Both the position numbers and the translations under genes were made by a program. From positions 130,844 through 194,843 of the forward strand of contig NZ_AYZE01000005.1 of the NCBI RefSeq assembly GCF_001436735.1: a DNA stretch of 64,000 nucleotides. Reading direction: 5' to 3'. The stretch comes from Liquorilactobacillus cacaonum DSM 21116 (GTDB lineage: Bacteria; Bacillota; Bacilli; Lactobacillales; Lactobacillaceae). Shown piece after piece: positions 25,131 through 33,899 of this stretch. Each line of letters begins with the position of its first letter. The stretch's first letter is position 1. The notes under the pieces are model-generated. The model made no database searches. It saw nothing but the letters and a program-made list of their open reading frames with translations, and had not been told where the DNA came from.

Positions 25131-28100
25131 ATGGAGAAATTCAATAAGACGATGTACAGCCCTTCCTTTGAGCATGATGCTTGTGGAATGGGATTTATTA
25201 CCCAAATTGACGGAAAAGCAAGTCATGAATTAATTGAACGCGCTCTTATTATGTTAAGAAGAATGAATCATCGTGGTGGTACTGGCTCCGAGCCAGATAC
25301 AGGCGACGGGGCAGGAATCTTATTTGCAATGCCAGATAATTTCTTTAGGACATATGCTAATGAACATAACCTGAAATTACCAGCGTTTGGAGAATATGCA
25401 GTTGGAATGTTTTTTTTACCGCAGAAAAAAAATGAAAAAGAAGCAATGTTGTCGTCAATTGAAGATGAAGTTCTTAATGCAGGATTTCATGTGATTGGCG
25501 CACGTAATGTTCCGTATATTTATGAAAGTTGTGGGCCAACTGCTCAGAAAACAATGCCGGGTTTTGTTCAAGTTATTATTGGCAAACCATCTGATATTGA
25601 AGCCGGAAGAGAATATGAAGATACATTGTATCGATTACGTAGACACTTAGAGAAGACTTTTTCTGCTGAAGAATTTGCAATTGTGAGTTTATCAAGCAGA
25701 ACTATATGTTACAAGGGAATGTTACATGCATATCAAGTGGGGGAATTTTTCCCAGATTTACATGATCAAACGATGGAATCTGCAATTGCTTTGATTCATT
25801 CACGGTTTTCAACAAATACCTTTCCAAGTTGGGAACGGGCTCAACCCTTTAGATTTATTGCTCATAATGGAGAAATTAATACATTGAAAAGGGCAGAAAA
25901 CTGGATGGTAAGTCATAATATAGAGATTTATAATGACGAAGATTCTGATTCTGCAAAATTAGAAAATTGTATGGAATATTTGTATCGTAATGGTAGAGAT
26001 ATTCCACAAATTTTATTAATGATGGTTCCAGAAGCTTGGGGGAAAGATGCTCATGTGTCTGCTAAGCAAGCTGCATTTGATGAATATAATGCTGGATTTG
26101 TGGCACCATGGGATGGGCCTGCAGCATTATGTTTCACAGATGGAGTGCAAGTTGGTGCAGCATTAGATAGAAATGGCTTACGTCCTTCGAGATATAATCT
26201 TGTGAAGGGTAATTTTTTAGTAGTTGCTTCTGAGTCTGGTGTCTATGATGTTGCACCTGAGGATATTATTGAAAAAGGTATTCTAGGACCTGCTGATATG
26301 ATTCTTGTTGATACTAGTGAGGGTAAATTTTACAGAACAGCTGAAATTAAGGAAAAATATTCAAGTAATCAGCCATATGCTAAATGGTTAAAAGATGAAC
26401 AATTGACGCTTGATGATTTATCTGAAGCTGATGTTGATGAAAACATTTCGGAAAGTGCGCTAAGGACTCTTTGGCGGCGGCATGGCTACACTGAAGATGT
26501 TATTCGTGACGCTTTGATTCCGATGGCACAAAAAGGAGAAGAACCTGTTATTTCAATGGGATATGACTCTCCTTTAGCAGTTTTAAGTAAAGAACCACAA
26601 TCATTATTTACGTATTTTAAGCAACAGTTTGCACAGGTTACTAATCCACCAATTGATGCCATTCGAGAAAAACTTGTAATTGGAACAGAGATGTTTTTAG
26701 GTGCAGATGGAGACATCACTAAAGACGTACCAGTAAATGCAAAAAAAATAAAATTGGATTCGCCAATTTTGGACTCAAAGTCCTATGAAAAACTACGCCA
26801 TTTGAACGGTAAAAATGGCTTTAAAGCAGCGATTGTAACTATTTGTTATGATATTGCGCAAAGACCTAATAGGTTGGAACAAGCGCTGGATGATATGTTT
26901 AAAGATGCGGAATCTAAACTTGAACAAGGTGCTAATTTATTAATTTTAAGTGATCGAGGAGCTACAAGAGAACAACTAATAATTCCAGTATTATTGGCAG
27001 TCTCTGGGTTAAATAACTATTTAGTCCGAAAAGGTAAGCGGGAATTGGCTTCGATTTTAGTAGACACTGGTGAAGCCTGTGAAATTCATCATTTTGCGAC
27101 TTTACTTGGTTACGGTGCTTCCGCAATTCATCCTTATGGAGCATATGCAACCTTACTTTCGTATGATTTAGGTGATAATCTTGAGAATTACCGGAAGGCT
27201 GCTGAAAAAGGAATTGTCAAAGTAATGAGCAGAATGGGTATTTCTACAATTATTGGATACCAAGGAGCACAATTATTTGAAGCAGTCGGGCTTTCAGAAA
27301 AAGTAGTTGGTAAATATTTTACGGGAACTGAAAGTCGAATAGGTGGATTAAACTTAAACCAAATTGAAGAAGAGTACTTGGCAAGGTATCGCAAGGCATT
27401 CAATACAAGAGCGATTGAGGATTTGCCTGCTGGTGGAAGTTTTAAATACAGATATGATGGAGAGCACCATCTGTATAATCCGTTGACAATGTACAAGTTC
27501 CAACAAGCTGTACGTACTGGAGATTATGAAATCTACAAAGAATATGTTGCTGAAATGAAGCAAGAAGAACTAGAAACACCAACTACGTTACGTTCTCTTT
27601 GGGAGATCAAGGGAGTACATGGGGCTGTGCCCTTGTCAGAAGTTGAACCGGTGAGTCAAATTGTTAAAAGATTTAAGGCGGGAGCAATGAGCTTTGGTTC
27701 TCTTTCCAAGGAAGCACATGAATGTATTGCTCAAGCAATGAATGAATTAAATGCTAAAAGTAATAGTGGAGAAGGTGGTGAAAATCGTAATAGATTTAAA
27801 CCACAAAAAGATGGTAGGAATCTTAATAGTAAGATAAAGCAAGTTGCTTCGGCTAGGTTTGGTGTTAATGCCGAGTATTTGATGAGTGCTGAGGAGTTGC
27901 AGATTAAAGTCGCACAAGGAGCAAAACCTGGTGAGGGTGGTCAGCTACCTGGCACGAAGAACTTTCCCTGGGTTGCTGAAATTCGTGGTTCTGTTCCTGG
28001 AGTACGACTGATTTCTCCACCACCTCATCATGACATTTATTCCATTGAAGATTTGAAACAACTAATTCATGACTTAAAACAAGTTAATCCATTTGCTAAA

Positions 28101-29600
28101 GTTACTGTTAAGTTGGTTTCAAGTACTGGGGTTGGGACGATTGCGACAGGGGTTGTTAAGTCTGGCGCTGATAAAGTAACGATTAGTGGATATGATGGTG
28201 GAACCGGTGCGGCACCAAGAAATTCTGTCAGAGACGCAGGGTTACCATGGGAGATGGGTCTAGCGGAGGCTCATCAGACATTAGCATTAAATAACTTGCG
28301 TCAACGGACAACAATTGAGACGGACGGTAAGTTAATGACAGGGCGAGATGTTGCAATTGCAATCATGCTTGGCGCTGAGGAGTTTAGTTTTGCATCCTTA
28401 GTTTTAGTATCAATTGGATGTATTATGATGCGAGTATGTAGTCTTAATACTTGTCCTACAGGGATTGCTACCCAAAATCCTGGATTGCGTAAGCTATTTA
28501 TAGGAAAACCAGAGCACGTAAAAAATTGTATGAGATTTATTGCGCAAGATTTACGTGAAGAAATGGCTACTTTGGGTTATCGGACAATTGACGAATTGGT
28601 AGGCCACACTGAAAACATAACACCTAGGTTTATTGCAAAAGGTAAGGCTAAATCGCTTGATTTTTCACGTGTTTTGACTACTTCAGTAGGAATTGAGCGT
28701 AAATCGGTTGATCCGTTTGCTCCTAAATATCAATGGCCAGAATTGAATGCTTTTGCAGAAATGGCATTAGCAAGTGAACAACCAGTTGTTATAAAGCAAC
28801 CGATTAATAACCGAATGCGGACTGTTGGTGCTAGAATGGGCGGCTGGATTGCACAGCGTTTTGGGAATATTGGCTTACCTGCGGGGCAAATAAAATTCGA
28901 ATATACAGGTGTTGCTGGTCAAAGTTTTGGTGCATTTATTACGCAAGGGTTAGAACTTGAATTAACTGGTGAAGCAAATGATTATGTTGGTAAAGGGCTC
29001 AGTGGCGGACGGTTAGTTGTGCGTGCACCTAGGGTCGCTCAGCAATTGTATAGTAATGCACCAATTGTGGGCAATGTTGCTTGTTTTGGTGCAACCGGTG
29101 GAGAAGCTTTTTTCAACGGACGTGCGGGTGAACGATTCTGTGTTAGAAATTCAGGTGCAGATGTTGTTGCAGAAGGAATTGGAGATCATGGATGTGAGTA
29201 CATGACCAATGGAACTGCTCTAATTTTAGGGTCCACTGGTAGAAACTTTGGAGCTGGAATGTCTGGAGGAATTGCATATGTCTATGATCCTGCTGGAAGT
29301 TTTCCGCAACAATGTAATTATGAAATGATTGAATTGTTTGATATTAATAATGAAAAAGACAAAAAAGTTGTAAAAGATTTGTTGCGTAAACATTTTAGAT
29401 ATACTGATTCTAAAAAAGCTAAGTTTATTTTAGATAATTGGGAATTTGAAGCGAGCCATTTTGTGAAAGTCTATCCAAAAGAATTTAGACGTATCAACGA
29501 AATTATGGCAAAATACGCTAAAGATGATTTTACTGAAGACCAATTAAAACAAAAAGCGTTTGATGAAATTGTAGGCGTTCAACCAACTATCATTAAGTAA
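25131..29600 (+). CDS. gltB: glutamate synthase, large (alpha) subunit
   Basis: A 1489-residue enzyme, full length for bacterial GltB, making glutamate from glutamine and 2-oxoglutarate. Cys18, in HDACGMGF, is the nucleophile of the N-terminal glutaminase and would be exposed by removal of a 17-residue propeptide. The central and FMN-binding domains follow (TVKLVSSTGVGTIA, SGYDGGTGAAPR), and CIMMRVCSLNTC near residue 1100 gives the C-x5-C-x4-C ligands of the 3Fe-4S cluster. The C-terminal beta-helix domain with repeated GG motifs is complete. ATG 25131 is chosen because AAGGTGG lies 8 nt upstream. gltD follows 13 nt later. Confidence 0.96.
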   Translation: MEKFNKTMYSPSFEHDACGMGFITQIDGKASHELIERALIMLRRMNHRGGTGSEPDTGDGAGILFAMPDNFFRTYANEHNLKLPAFGEYAVGMFFLPQKKNEKEAMLSSIEDEVLNAGFHVIGARNVPYIYESCGPTAQKTMPGFVQVIIGKPSDIEAGREYEDTLYRLRRHLEKTFSAEEFAIVSLSSRTICYKGMLHAYQVGEFFPDLHDQTMESAIALIHSRFSTNTFPSWERAQPFRFIAHNGEINTLKRAENWMVSHNIEIYNDEDSDSAKLENCMEYLYRNGRDIPQILLMMVPEAWGKDAHVSAKQAAFDEYNAGFVAPWDGPAALCFTDGVQVGAALDRNGLRPSRYNLVKGNFLVVASESGVYDVAPEDIIEKGILGPADMILVDTSEGKFYRTAEIKEKYSSNQPYAKWLKDEQLTLDDLSEADVDENISESALRTLWRRHGYTEDVIRDALIPMAQKGEEPVISMGYDSPLAVLSKEPQSLFTYFKQQFAQVTNPPIDAIREKLVIGTEMFLGADGDITKDVPVNAKKIKLDSPILDSKSYEKLRHLNGKNGFKAAIVTICYDIAQRPNRLEQALDDMFKDAESKLEQGANLLILSDRGATREQLIIPVLLAVSGLNNYLVRKGKRELASILVDTGEACEIHHFATLLGYGASAIHPYGAYATLLSYDLGDNLENYRKAAEKGIVKVMSRMGISTIIGYQGAQLFEAVGLSEKVVGKYFTGTESRIGGLNLNQIEEEYLARYRKAFNTRAIEDLPAGGSFKYRYDGEHHLYNPLTMYKFQQAVRTGDYEIYKEYVAEMKQEELETPTTLRSLWEIKGVHGAVPLSEVEPVSQIVKRFKAGAMSFGSLSKEAHECIAQAMNELNAKSNSGEGGENRNRFKPQKDGRNLNSKIKQVASARFGVNAEYLMSAEELQIKVAQGAKPGEGGQLPGTKNFPWVAEIRGSVPGVRLISPPPHHDIYSIEDLKQLIHDLKQVNPFAKVTVKLVSSTGVGTIATGVVKSGADKVTISGYDGGTGAAPRNSVRDAGLPWEMGLAEAHQTLALNNLRQRTTIETDGKLMTGRDVAIAIMLGAEEFSFASLVLVSIGCIMMRVCSLNTCPTGIATQNPGLRKLFIGKPEHVKNCMRFIAQDLREEMATLGYRTIDELVGHTENITPRFIAKGKAKSLDFSRVLTTSVGIERKSVDPFAPKYQWPELNAFAEMALASEQPVVIKQPINNRMRTVGARMGGWIAQRFGNIGLPAGQIKFEYTGVAGQSFGAFITQGLELELTGEANDYVGKGLSGGRLVVRAPRVAQQLYSNAPIVGNVACFGATGGEAFFNGRAGERFCVRNSGADVVAEGIGDHGCEYMTNGTALILGSTGRNFGAGMSGGIAYVYDPAGSFPQQCNYEMIELFDINNEKDKKVVKDLLRKHFRYTDSKKAKFILDNWEFEASHFVKVYPKEFRRINEIMAKYAKDDFTEDQLKQKAFDEIVGVQPTIIK

Positions 29601-29613
29601 GGAGGAAGCGAAA

Positions 29614-31038
29614 ATGGCAGATCCGTTTGGTTTTTTAAAGTACCCACGTGTTGATAACCCTACACGCGCAGTGGAGGAACGAATCAAGGACTTTGCAGAG
29701 ATGCAAAATGCATTGAGTGATGAAGAGCGACGTAAGCAAGCTGCTAGATGTATGAACTGCGGAGTTCCGCATTGTCATGCTGGTTTCTTCTATGCTGGTG
29801 GGAAGGCGGTTAGTGGATGCCCAAATGATAATTTGATACCTGAATGGAATGATTTGGTCTACCGTAACGAAGATAAACGCGCTTTTGAAAGGCTGACTAA
29901 AACTAATCCGCTCCCTGAATTTACAGGGAGGGTATGCCCAGCTCCTTGTGAAGCCGCATGTAATGAAGCGTTACATGGTAAAGGAATTACGATTAAAGAT
30001 AATGAGCGATTCATTATTGAACAAGGTTTTAAATTTGATTGGGTTAGAGAAAGTGGGATGCCACTGCATAGAAATGGTATTAAGATTGCGATTGTCGGTA
30101 GTGGCCCGACTGGGTTATCTGCAGCTTGGCAACTTAACAAGTATGGTTATGAAGTAACTGTCTTTGAAAAAGATGATCTTCCAGGCGGTTTAGCAATGTA
30201 CGGGATTCCAAATATGAAGTTACCTAAGGATATTGTTGCACGTCGAATTCGAGTAATGGAAGATGTTGGAATAAAATTTGTTGTCAATACTAATGTGGGT
30301 GTCGACATTACCGCCGATGAACTAAAAGAAAATTATGCTAGAGTATTGTTAACTGTTGGTGCACGTCAAGCACGTGATATTAATGGAGAAGGACGAGAAT
30401 TGAAAGGTATTATGCAAGCCCTGGATTATCTAACATTGGCTACGAAAGAAGTTTTACATGACGGTGTTGCTGCAAGTCAGAAATTAGCTGGTAAGAAGGT
30501 TCTGATTGTCGGAGGAGGCGATACTGCCACTGATTGTATTGCTACTGCAGTAAGACAAGGTGCAACAGATATTAAGCAACTTGAGATTAGCCGCCAACCA
30601 CCATTAGAGCGTTTGGCAAGTAATCCATGGCCAGAATGGCCAATCATTTCTAAGAAGGGCTATGGTCAAAAAGAAGCTGATAGCGTTATTGCTGAAGATT
30701 TAACAATTTACGAAACAACTGCAATCGGGTTTGAAGGAAAAAATGGGAAAGTTAAGAAGGTAATTACGAGTAAAGCACGTTTATATAAGCCGGTTCCTGG
30801 AACGGAAAAAGAAATGGATGCAGATTTTGTAGTGATTGCGCTTGGCTTTACTGGCGCTGAACGTTCAGTTATTGATGCATTCGATATTACCGAAATGAAC
30901 AAGGACTTTACAACAGATCAAGAAAGAGTGTATGTGGCAGGAGATGCGCGTCGTGGAGCTAGCCTTGTAATTTGGGGTATCTATGAAGGACGAATGGCTG
31001 CTGATATGATTGATCAGTCTTGTCAAGTTAAGGTTTAA
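29614..31038 (+). CDS. gltD: glutamate synthase, small (beta) subunit
   Basis: A 474-residue NADPH-oxidising flavoprotein that feeds electrons to GltB. The N-terminal cysteines (Cys46, Cys49, Cys54, Cys69, and the later CPAPCEAAC) bind two 4Fe-4S clusters. The FAD site is IVGSGPTGLSAAW and the NADPH site IVGGGDTATDC; the C-terminal VYVAGDARRGASLVIW completes the FAD fold. It is cotranscribed with gltB, and GGAGG precedes the ATG. Confidence 0.96.
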   Translation: MADPFGFLKYPRVDNPTRAVEERIKDFAEMQNALSDEERRKQAARCMNCGVPHCHAGFFYAGGKAVSGCPNDNLIPEWNDLVYRNEDKRAFERLTKTNPLPEFTGRVCPAPCEAACNEALHGKGITIKDNERFIIEQGFKFDWVRESGMPLHRNGIKIAIVGSGPTGLSAAWQLNKYGYEVTVFEKDDLPGGLAMYGIPNMKLPKDIVARRIRVMEDVGIKFVVNTNVGVDITADELKENYARVLLTVGARQARDINGEGRELKGIMQALDYLTLATKEVLHDGVAASQKLAGKKVLIVGGGDTATDCIATAVRQGATDIKQLEISRQPPLERLASNPWPEWPIISKKGYGQKEADSVIAEDLTIYETTAIGFEGKNGKVKKVITSKARLYKPVPGTEKEMDADFVVIALGFTGAERSVIDAFDITEMNKDFTTDQERVYVAGDARRGASLVIWGIYEGRMAADMIDQSCQVKV

Positions 31039-31047
31039 TGGCTTTAA

Positions 31048-31063
31048 GGTTTCACGTGGAACA
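31048..31063. other. parS: parS-like centromere site
   Basis: The 16-mer GGTTTCACGTGGAACA matches 15 of 16 positions of the Firmicutes parS consensus TGTTYCACGTGRAACA; only the first base differs. It lies in the short intergenic space after gltD, not inside a gene. Spo0J/ParB would bind it and load SMC, and such sites cluster around the replication origin. Confidence 0.75.
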
Positions 31064-31098
31064 CCATCTTTTTATAATATGCATTTATTGTTAGATGT

Positions 31099-31130
31099 AA
31101 AAAAGACTAGGTTAAAACCTAGTCTTTTTT
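31099..31130. terminator. bidirectional terminator between gltD and uppP
   Basis: A perfect 15-bp stem (AAAAAAGACTAGGTT 31099-31113 with its complement 31116-31130) around a minimal loop, with A and T runs at both ends. The genes on either side converge on it. Confidence 0.85.
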
Positions 31131-31143
31131 GGTTTCTATAGTA

Positions 31144-31971
31144 TTAGTGAAAAATCAGAAAATAACCAATTACGATAATGCCAAGGATGATTCGATACCA
31201 ACCAAAAATTTTGAAATCTTTTGTCTTAATGTAATTAAGTAGGAATCTAATGGAAATATAGGCGATTACAAAGGATACAAGTACACCAACGGCAAGAATT
31301 ACACCTTGTAGCCCAGCTAAACTTCCGCCATGTTTGAAAAACTTATAGAGTTTTAGCAAAGATGCCCCAAACATTGTAGGTATAGCTAAGAAAAATGAGA
31401 ATTCAGCTGCAACGTAACGCGAAGTTCCTACCATAATCCCACCTAGGATGGTAGAGCCTGACCTCGAAGTTCCAGGAATTAACGAGAGAACTTGAAATAA
31501 ACCAATTGTAATAGCAGTTTTATAAGATAAGGTATTTAAATCTGAGAACTTGGGTTGGGTCTGTGCATTACGATTTTCGATAACGATAAAGAGGACTCCA
31601 TAAAAAATTAATGCAATTGAAACAACCAACCAATTCATTAAATGCGCATCCATCCAATCGTTTAATGGTAACCCAACAATGACAGATGGAATAACAGCTA
31701 CAATAACTTTTTTCCACAATGTCCAAGTTTGCTTTTTTTCAAGTGAACTTTTTTGGGTAGCCCATGGATTTAATTTATTGAAATAGATAACGACAACAGC
31801 CATGATTGCACCCAGTTGAATTACCACATTGAACATATCCACAAATGCTTTAGATTGTTCCATCTGAATAAATTCATCTACTAAAACCAAATGTCCCGTT
31901 GAACTAATTGGCAAGAACTCTGTAACACCTTCGACTATCCCCAAAATTATTGCCTTAATAATGTCAAACAT
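31144..31971 (-). CDS. uppP: undecaprenyl-diphosphatase (BacA family)
   Basis: A 275-residue membrane enzyme that recycles undecaprenyl diphosphate, the lipid carrier of cell wall synthesis, and gives bacitracin tolerance. Both signatures of the family are present: [17 protein letters not shown] near the N-terminus and PGTSRSGST in the middle. About 7 to 8 hydrophobic segments. The ATG lies behind a GGAGAAG ribosome site, and the gene appears to be transcribed alone. Confidence 0.95.
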   Translation of the reverse strand: MFDIIKAIILGIVEGVTEFLPISSTGHLVLVDEFIQMEQSKAFVDMFNVVIQLGAIMAVVVIYFNKLNPWATQKSSLEKKQTWTLWKKVIVAVIPSVIVGLPLNDWMDAHLMNWLVVSIALIFYGVLFIVIENRNAQTQPKFSDLNTLSYKTAITIGLFQVLSLIPGTSRSGSTILGGIMVGTSRYVAAEFSFFLAIPTMFGASLLKLYKFFKHGGSLAGLQGVILAVGVLVSFVIAYISIRFLLNYIKTKDFKIFGWYRIILGIIVIGYFLIFH

Positions 31972-32154
31972 ATAACTTCTCCTTCATAACTAAAAAGTTT
32001 TTCACCTTATCATAATACTTCATTTTAAGTAGATAAACAATTTAGATTATAAATGGGAGGATATTAAACATGGAATATAGAAGTTAAACAATATGACTCT
32101 TTGTCGAAGTCTGTTGATAGAGTCAAGAGAATTAAGTACAATTTGGTTGTGATA

Positions 32155-32246
32155 TAAAAAAACTAGCGCCTTAAGACGCTAGTAAGTAATAAATCTAGAG
32201 CTATCAATAAAAGTTTAATTAAAGTAACTTACCTTAATTAAACTTT
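32155..32246 (-). terminator. terminator region of the asp23 operon
   Basis: Two stems follow the asp23 gene on the minus strand. First is a 13-bp perfect AT-rich stem (AAAGTTTAATTAA 32210-32222 with 32234-32246). Then comes a true terminator with stem ACTAGCG/CGCTAGT (32162-32168 with 32177-32183) followed on the minus strand by seven T (32161-32155). The remaining gap 31972-32154 shows nothing. Confidence 0.75.
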
Positions 32247-32252
32247 CTATTT

Positions 32253-32795
32253 TTAGTTTACACGATTAGGCTTATTATCAGGTTTTACTTTATCAAAGCC
32301 ATCATTTAAAGTCTCTTTTGATTTCTTTGCACCTTTACTAACTACCTCTTTTGTCTTGTCTGTAGCATCACTGAAGCGATCTTGAAGTGAGGTTGAATCC
32401 TTTTCATATTCTTCCTTTGTTTTGATATCGACAACATTTACGTTTATCTCGATTACTTCTAAATCAGTCATATTTCTTACTTCTCGGACAATAACATCTT
32501 TCATTTTGTCATAGAGTTTAGAAATGTCAATACTATATTCGGCTACAATATCAAGATCCACGGCTACTTGTTTTTTACCGACCTCCACATCAATTCCGGA
32601 TGTAACATCGTTAGTGTTTACTAATTTTTCAGCAATATTTGAGAAAAAACCGCCATCTATGGTTAATAAACCGTCTACTTCAGAAAGGGCGATGCCAATA
32701 ATTTTTTGAATTACCTTGTCATCAAATGTCAAATTACCCTTAACAGTGGATTTTTCGTTTTGTGTTGTTTTTGAACTTAATGTTCCGTTTTGCAT
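32253..32795 (-). CDS. Asp23/Gls24 family envelope stress response protein
   Basis: A 180-residue Asp23/Gls24 protein. The domain spans about residues 15 to 125 (KGNLTFDDKVIQKIIGIALSEVDGLLTIDGG, in part, through the DLDIVAEYSIDI strand and EVRNMTDLEVIEINVNVVDI). A lysine-rich hydrophilic tail follows. In Staphylococcus, Asp23 is abundant and tethered to the membrane by AmaP; the same gene set is here. ATG 32795 is used because AAAGGAGG lies 7 nt upstream. Confidence 0.9.
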   Translation of the reverse strand: MQNGTLSSKTTQNEKSTVKGNLTFDDKVIQKIIGIALSEVDGLLTIDGGFFSNIAEKLVNTNDVTSGIDVEVGKKQVAVDLDIVAEYSIDISKLYDKMKDVIVREVRNMTDLEVIEINVNVVDIKTKEEYEKDSTSLQDRFSDATDKTKEVVSKGAKKSKETLNDGFDKVKPDNKPNRVN

Positions 32796-32820
32796 AATTT
32801 TTCCTCCTTTAATTGGACAG

Positions 32821-33006
32821 TTATTTGAATAGATTTGATAATATACCCGATTTTTGAATATAGTAACCAACGGTGATACCGAGTACTATGAAAATTAAAA
32901 TCACAAGGGTCTTGAAGAAGCCAATGGTGATGACCAAGACCGCAAGGAGCAACCCTATAAGGCCACCAATAATCGGCCAAAAATAGGTTTTAATAAGTTC
33001 GGTCAC
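32821..33006 (-). CDS. DUF2273 small membrane protein
   Basis: A 61-residue protein with two hydrophobic helices and little else, the standard DUF2273 partner between amaP and asp23 in Firmicutes. Function unknown; a role in membrane attachment of the Asp23 layer is inferred from the conserved gene order. Spacing is 11 nt from amaP and 25 nt to asp23. Confidence 0.85.
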   Translation of the reverse strand: MTELIKTYFWPIIGGLIGLLLAVLVITIGFFKTLVILIFIVLGITVGYYIQKSGILSNLFK

Positions 33007-33017
33007 GTTATCACCTC

Positions 33018-33578
33018 CTAGATAACCCGAGGCCGATTCATGTTAGATTTAGAAGAACTGAAATTGACGAGTCGAATTTTGATTTTTTTCTGTTCTGAAA
33101 TTCCTAAACAAACACGTAAATCATCCTTGAGCTGATTCAAAAAAGTCGAAGTTTGTTGCTTAGCATTTGCTGAATTTAGCAGATTACCTGATATTTTGAG
33201 AGTAATCTTATTAGATGCCAATTTAGCGGATACTTTCGGGTTTCCAATAAATAGTTCTTCTTGGAGTGCTGCAAGGGTAAAATTTTCAATAGCTTTTTTA
33301 CTGACTGTAACTTGACCAGCAGATTTTTGATGAAGATATAACAATTGTGACCGTGGCCAAAGAATTATAGTAAGTAGTAGAACAAGCAATACAATAGCTA
33401 AAATTACCCCACTCCAGAAGAGATAGAGTGGTTCATATTGAATTAGCCAATCAAGCTTTAATGAAATAGGTGTACTGGTACCAATGGTTGCTGTCCAATT
33501 TTGCAAAATAAGAGTGACAGCTAGAGGAGCTGCGAGAATGATACCCGCTATTACTAGAATCTTAGACATAAGTCGCAA
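33018..33578 (-). CDS. amaP: alkaline shock response membrane anchor protein AmaP
   Basis: A 186-residue protein with two N-terminal membrane helices (about residues 7-27 and 45-68) forming a hairpin and a cytoplasmic alpha/beta domain, as in AmaP, the anchor of Asp23. The TTG at 33578 is preferred since AAAGGTGG lies about 7 nt upstream; an internal ATG four codons on is also possible. First gene of the amaP-DUF2273-asp23 operon. Confidence 0.82.
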   Translation of the reverse strand: MRLMSKILVIAGIILAAPLAVTLILQNWTATIGTSTPISLKLDWLIQYEPLYLFWSGVILAIVLLVLLLTIILWPRSQLLYLHQKSAGQVTVSKKAIENFTLAALQEELFIGNPKVSAKLASNKITLKISGNLLNSANAKQQTSTFLNQLKDDLRVCLGISEQKKIKIRLVNFSSSKSNMNRPRVI

Positions 33579-33597
33579 ATTATCACCACCTTTTTTT

Positions 33598-33631
33598 GAG
33601 TATAGCAAAAATTGTATTGAAAGCGTAATCA
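33598..33631 (-). promoter_or_regulatory. amaP-asp23 promoter with cre-like site
   Basis: On the minus strand TATACT (33603-33598) is a good -10; the -35 is weak. A cre-like box, TGAAAGCGTAATCA on the plus strand (33618-33631), matches the CcpA consensus TGWAANCGNTNWCA at all but one position and covers the -35 region, suggesting catabolite repression of the stress operon. Confidence 0.45.
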
Positions 33632-33804
33632 TATGCACTTACAAAATATCGGAGAAGTAATATAAGTAATTCTCGTCAATAGAGTGAATGTAATCGATGA
33701 ATTTAAATTTTGATATAGATACTATGAAGAGTTTATACAATAAATTTAAGATGAATAGTAAGAAAAGCAGGTACGAGTAATTTTGTGAACAATTTAATAT
33801 ATTG

Positions 33805-33873
33805 TGTCACTATCCCATGTGACTGCATGCTATTTAGTTTTTATTGAAAGCGATTACAAAAAGCATGTAAAAT
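33805..33873 (+). promoter_or_regulatory. mannitol operon promoter with cre site and MtlR-like site
   Basis: TTGAAA (33844-33849), 18 nt, TAAAAT (33868-33873). The cre box TGAAAGCGATTACA (33845-33858) fits the CcpA consensus perfectly and overlaps the -35, so glucose should repress the operon. An inverted repeat TGTCAC-N8-GTGACT (33805-33824), resembling MtlR operators, lies upstream as expected for an activator. Confidence 0.7.
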
Positions 33874-33899
33874 AATATTATAAAAAGGAGGGGTTTTTA

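Noticed and set aside
28671-28686. CACGTG centre inside gltB as a second parS
   Set aside because: Only about 10 of 16 positions fit the consensus; the CACGTG at 19616-19621 fits even less (9 of 16).
32777-32980. Frame overlapping the DUF2273 gene
   Set aside because: The alternative frame at 32821-33006 has the DUF2273 two-helix pattern and correct spacing; this one does not.
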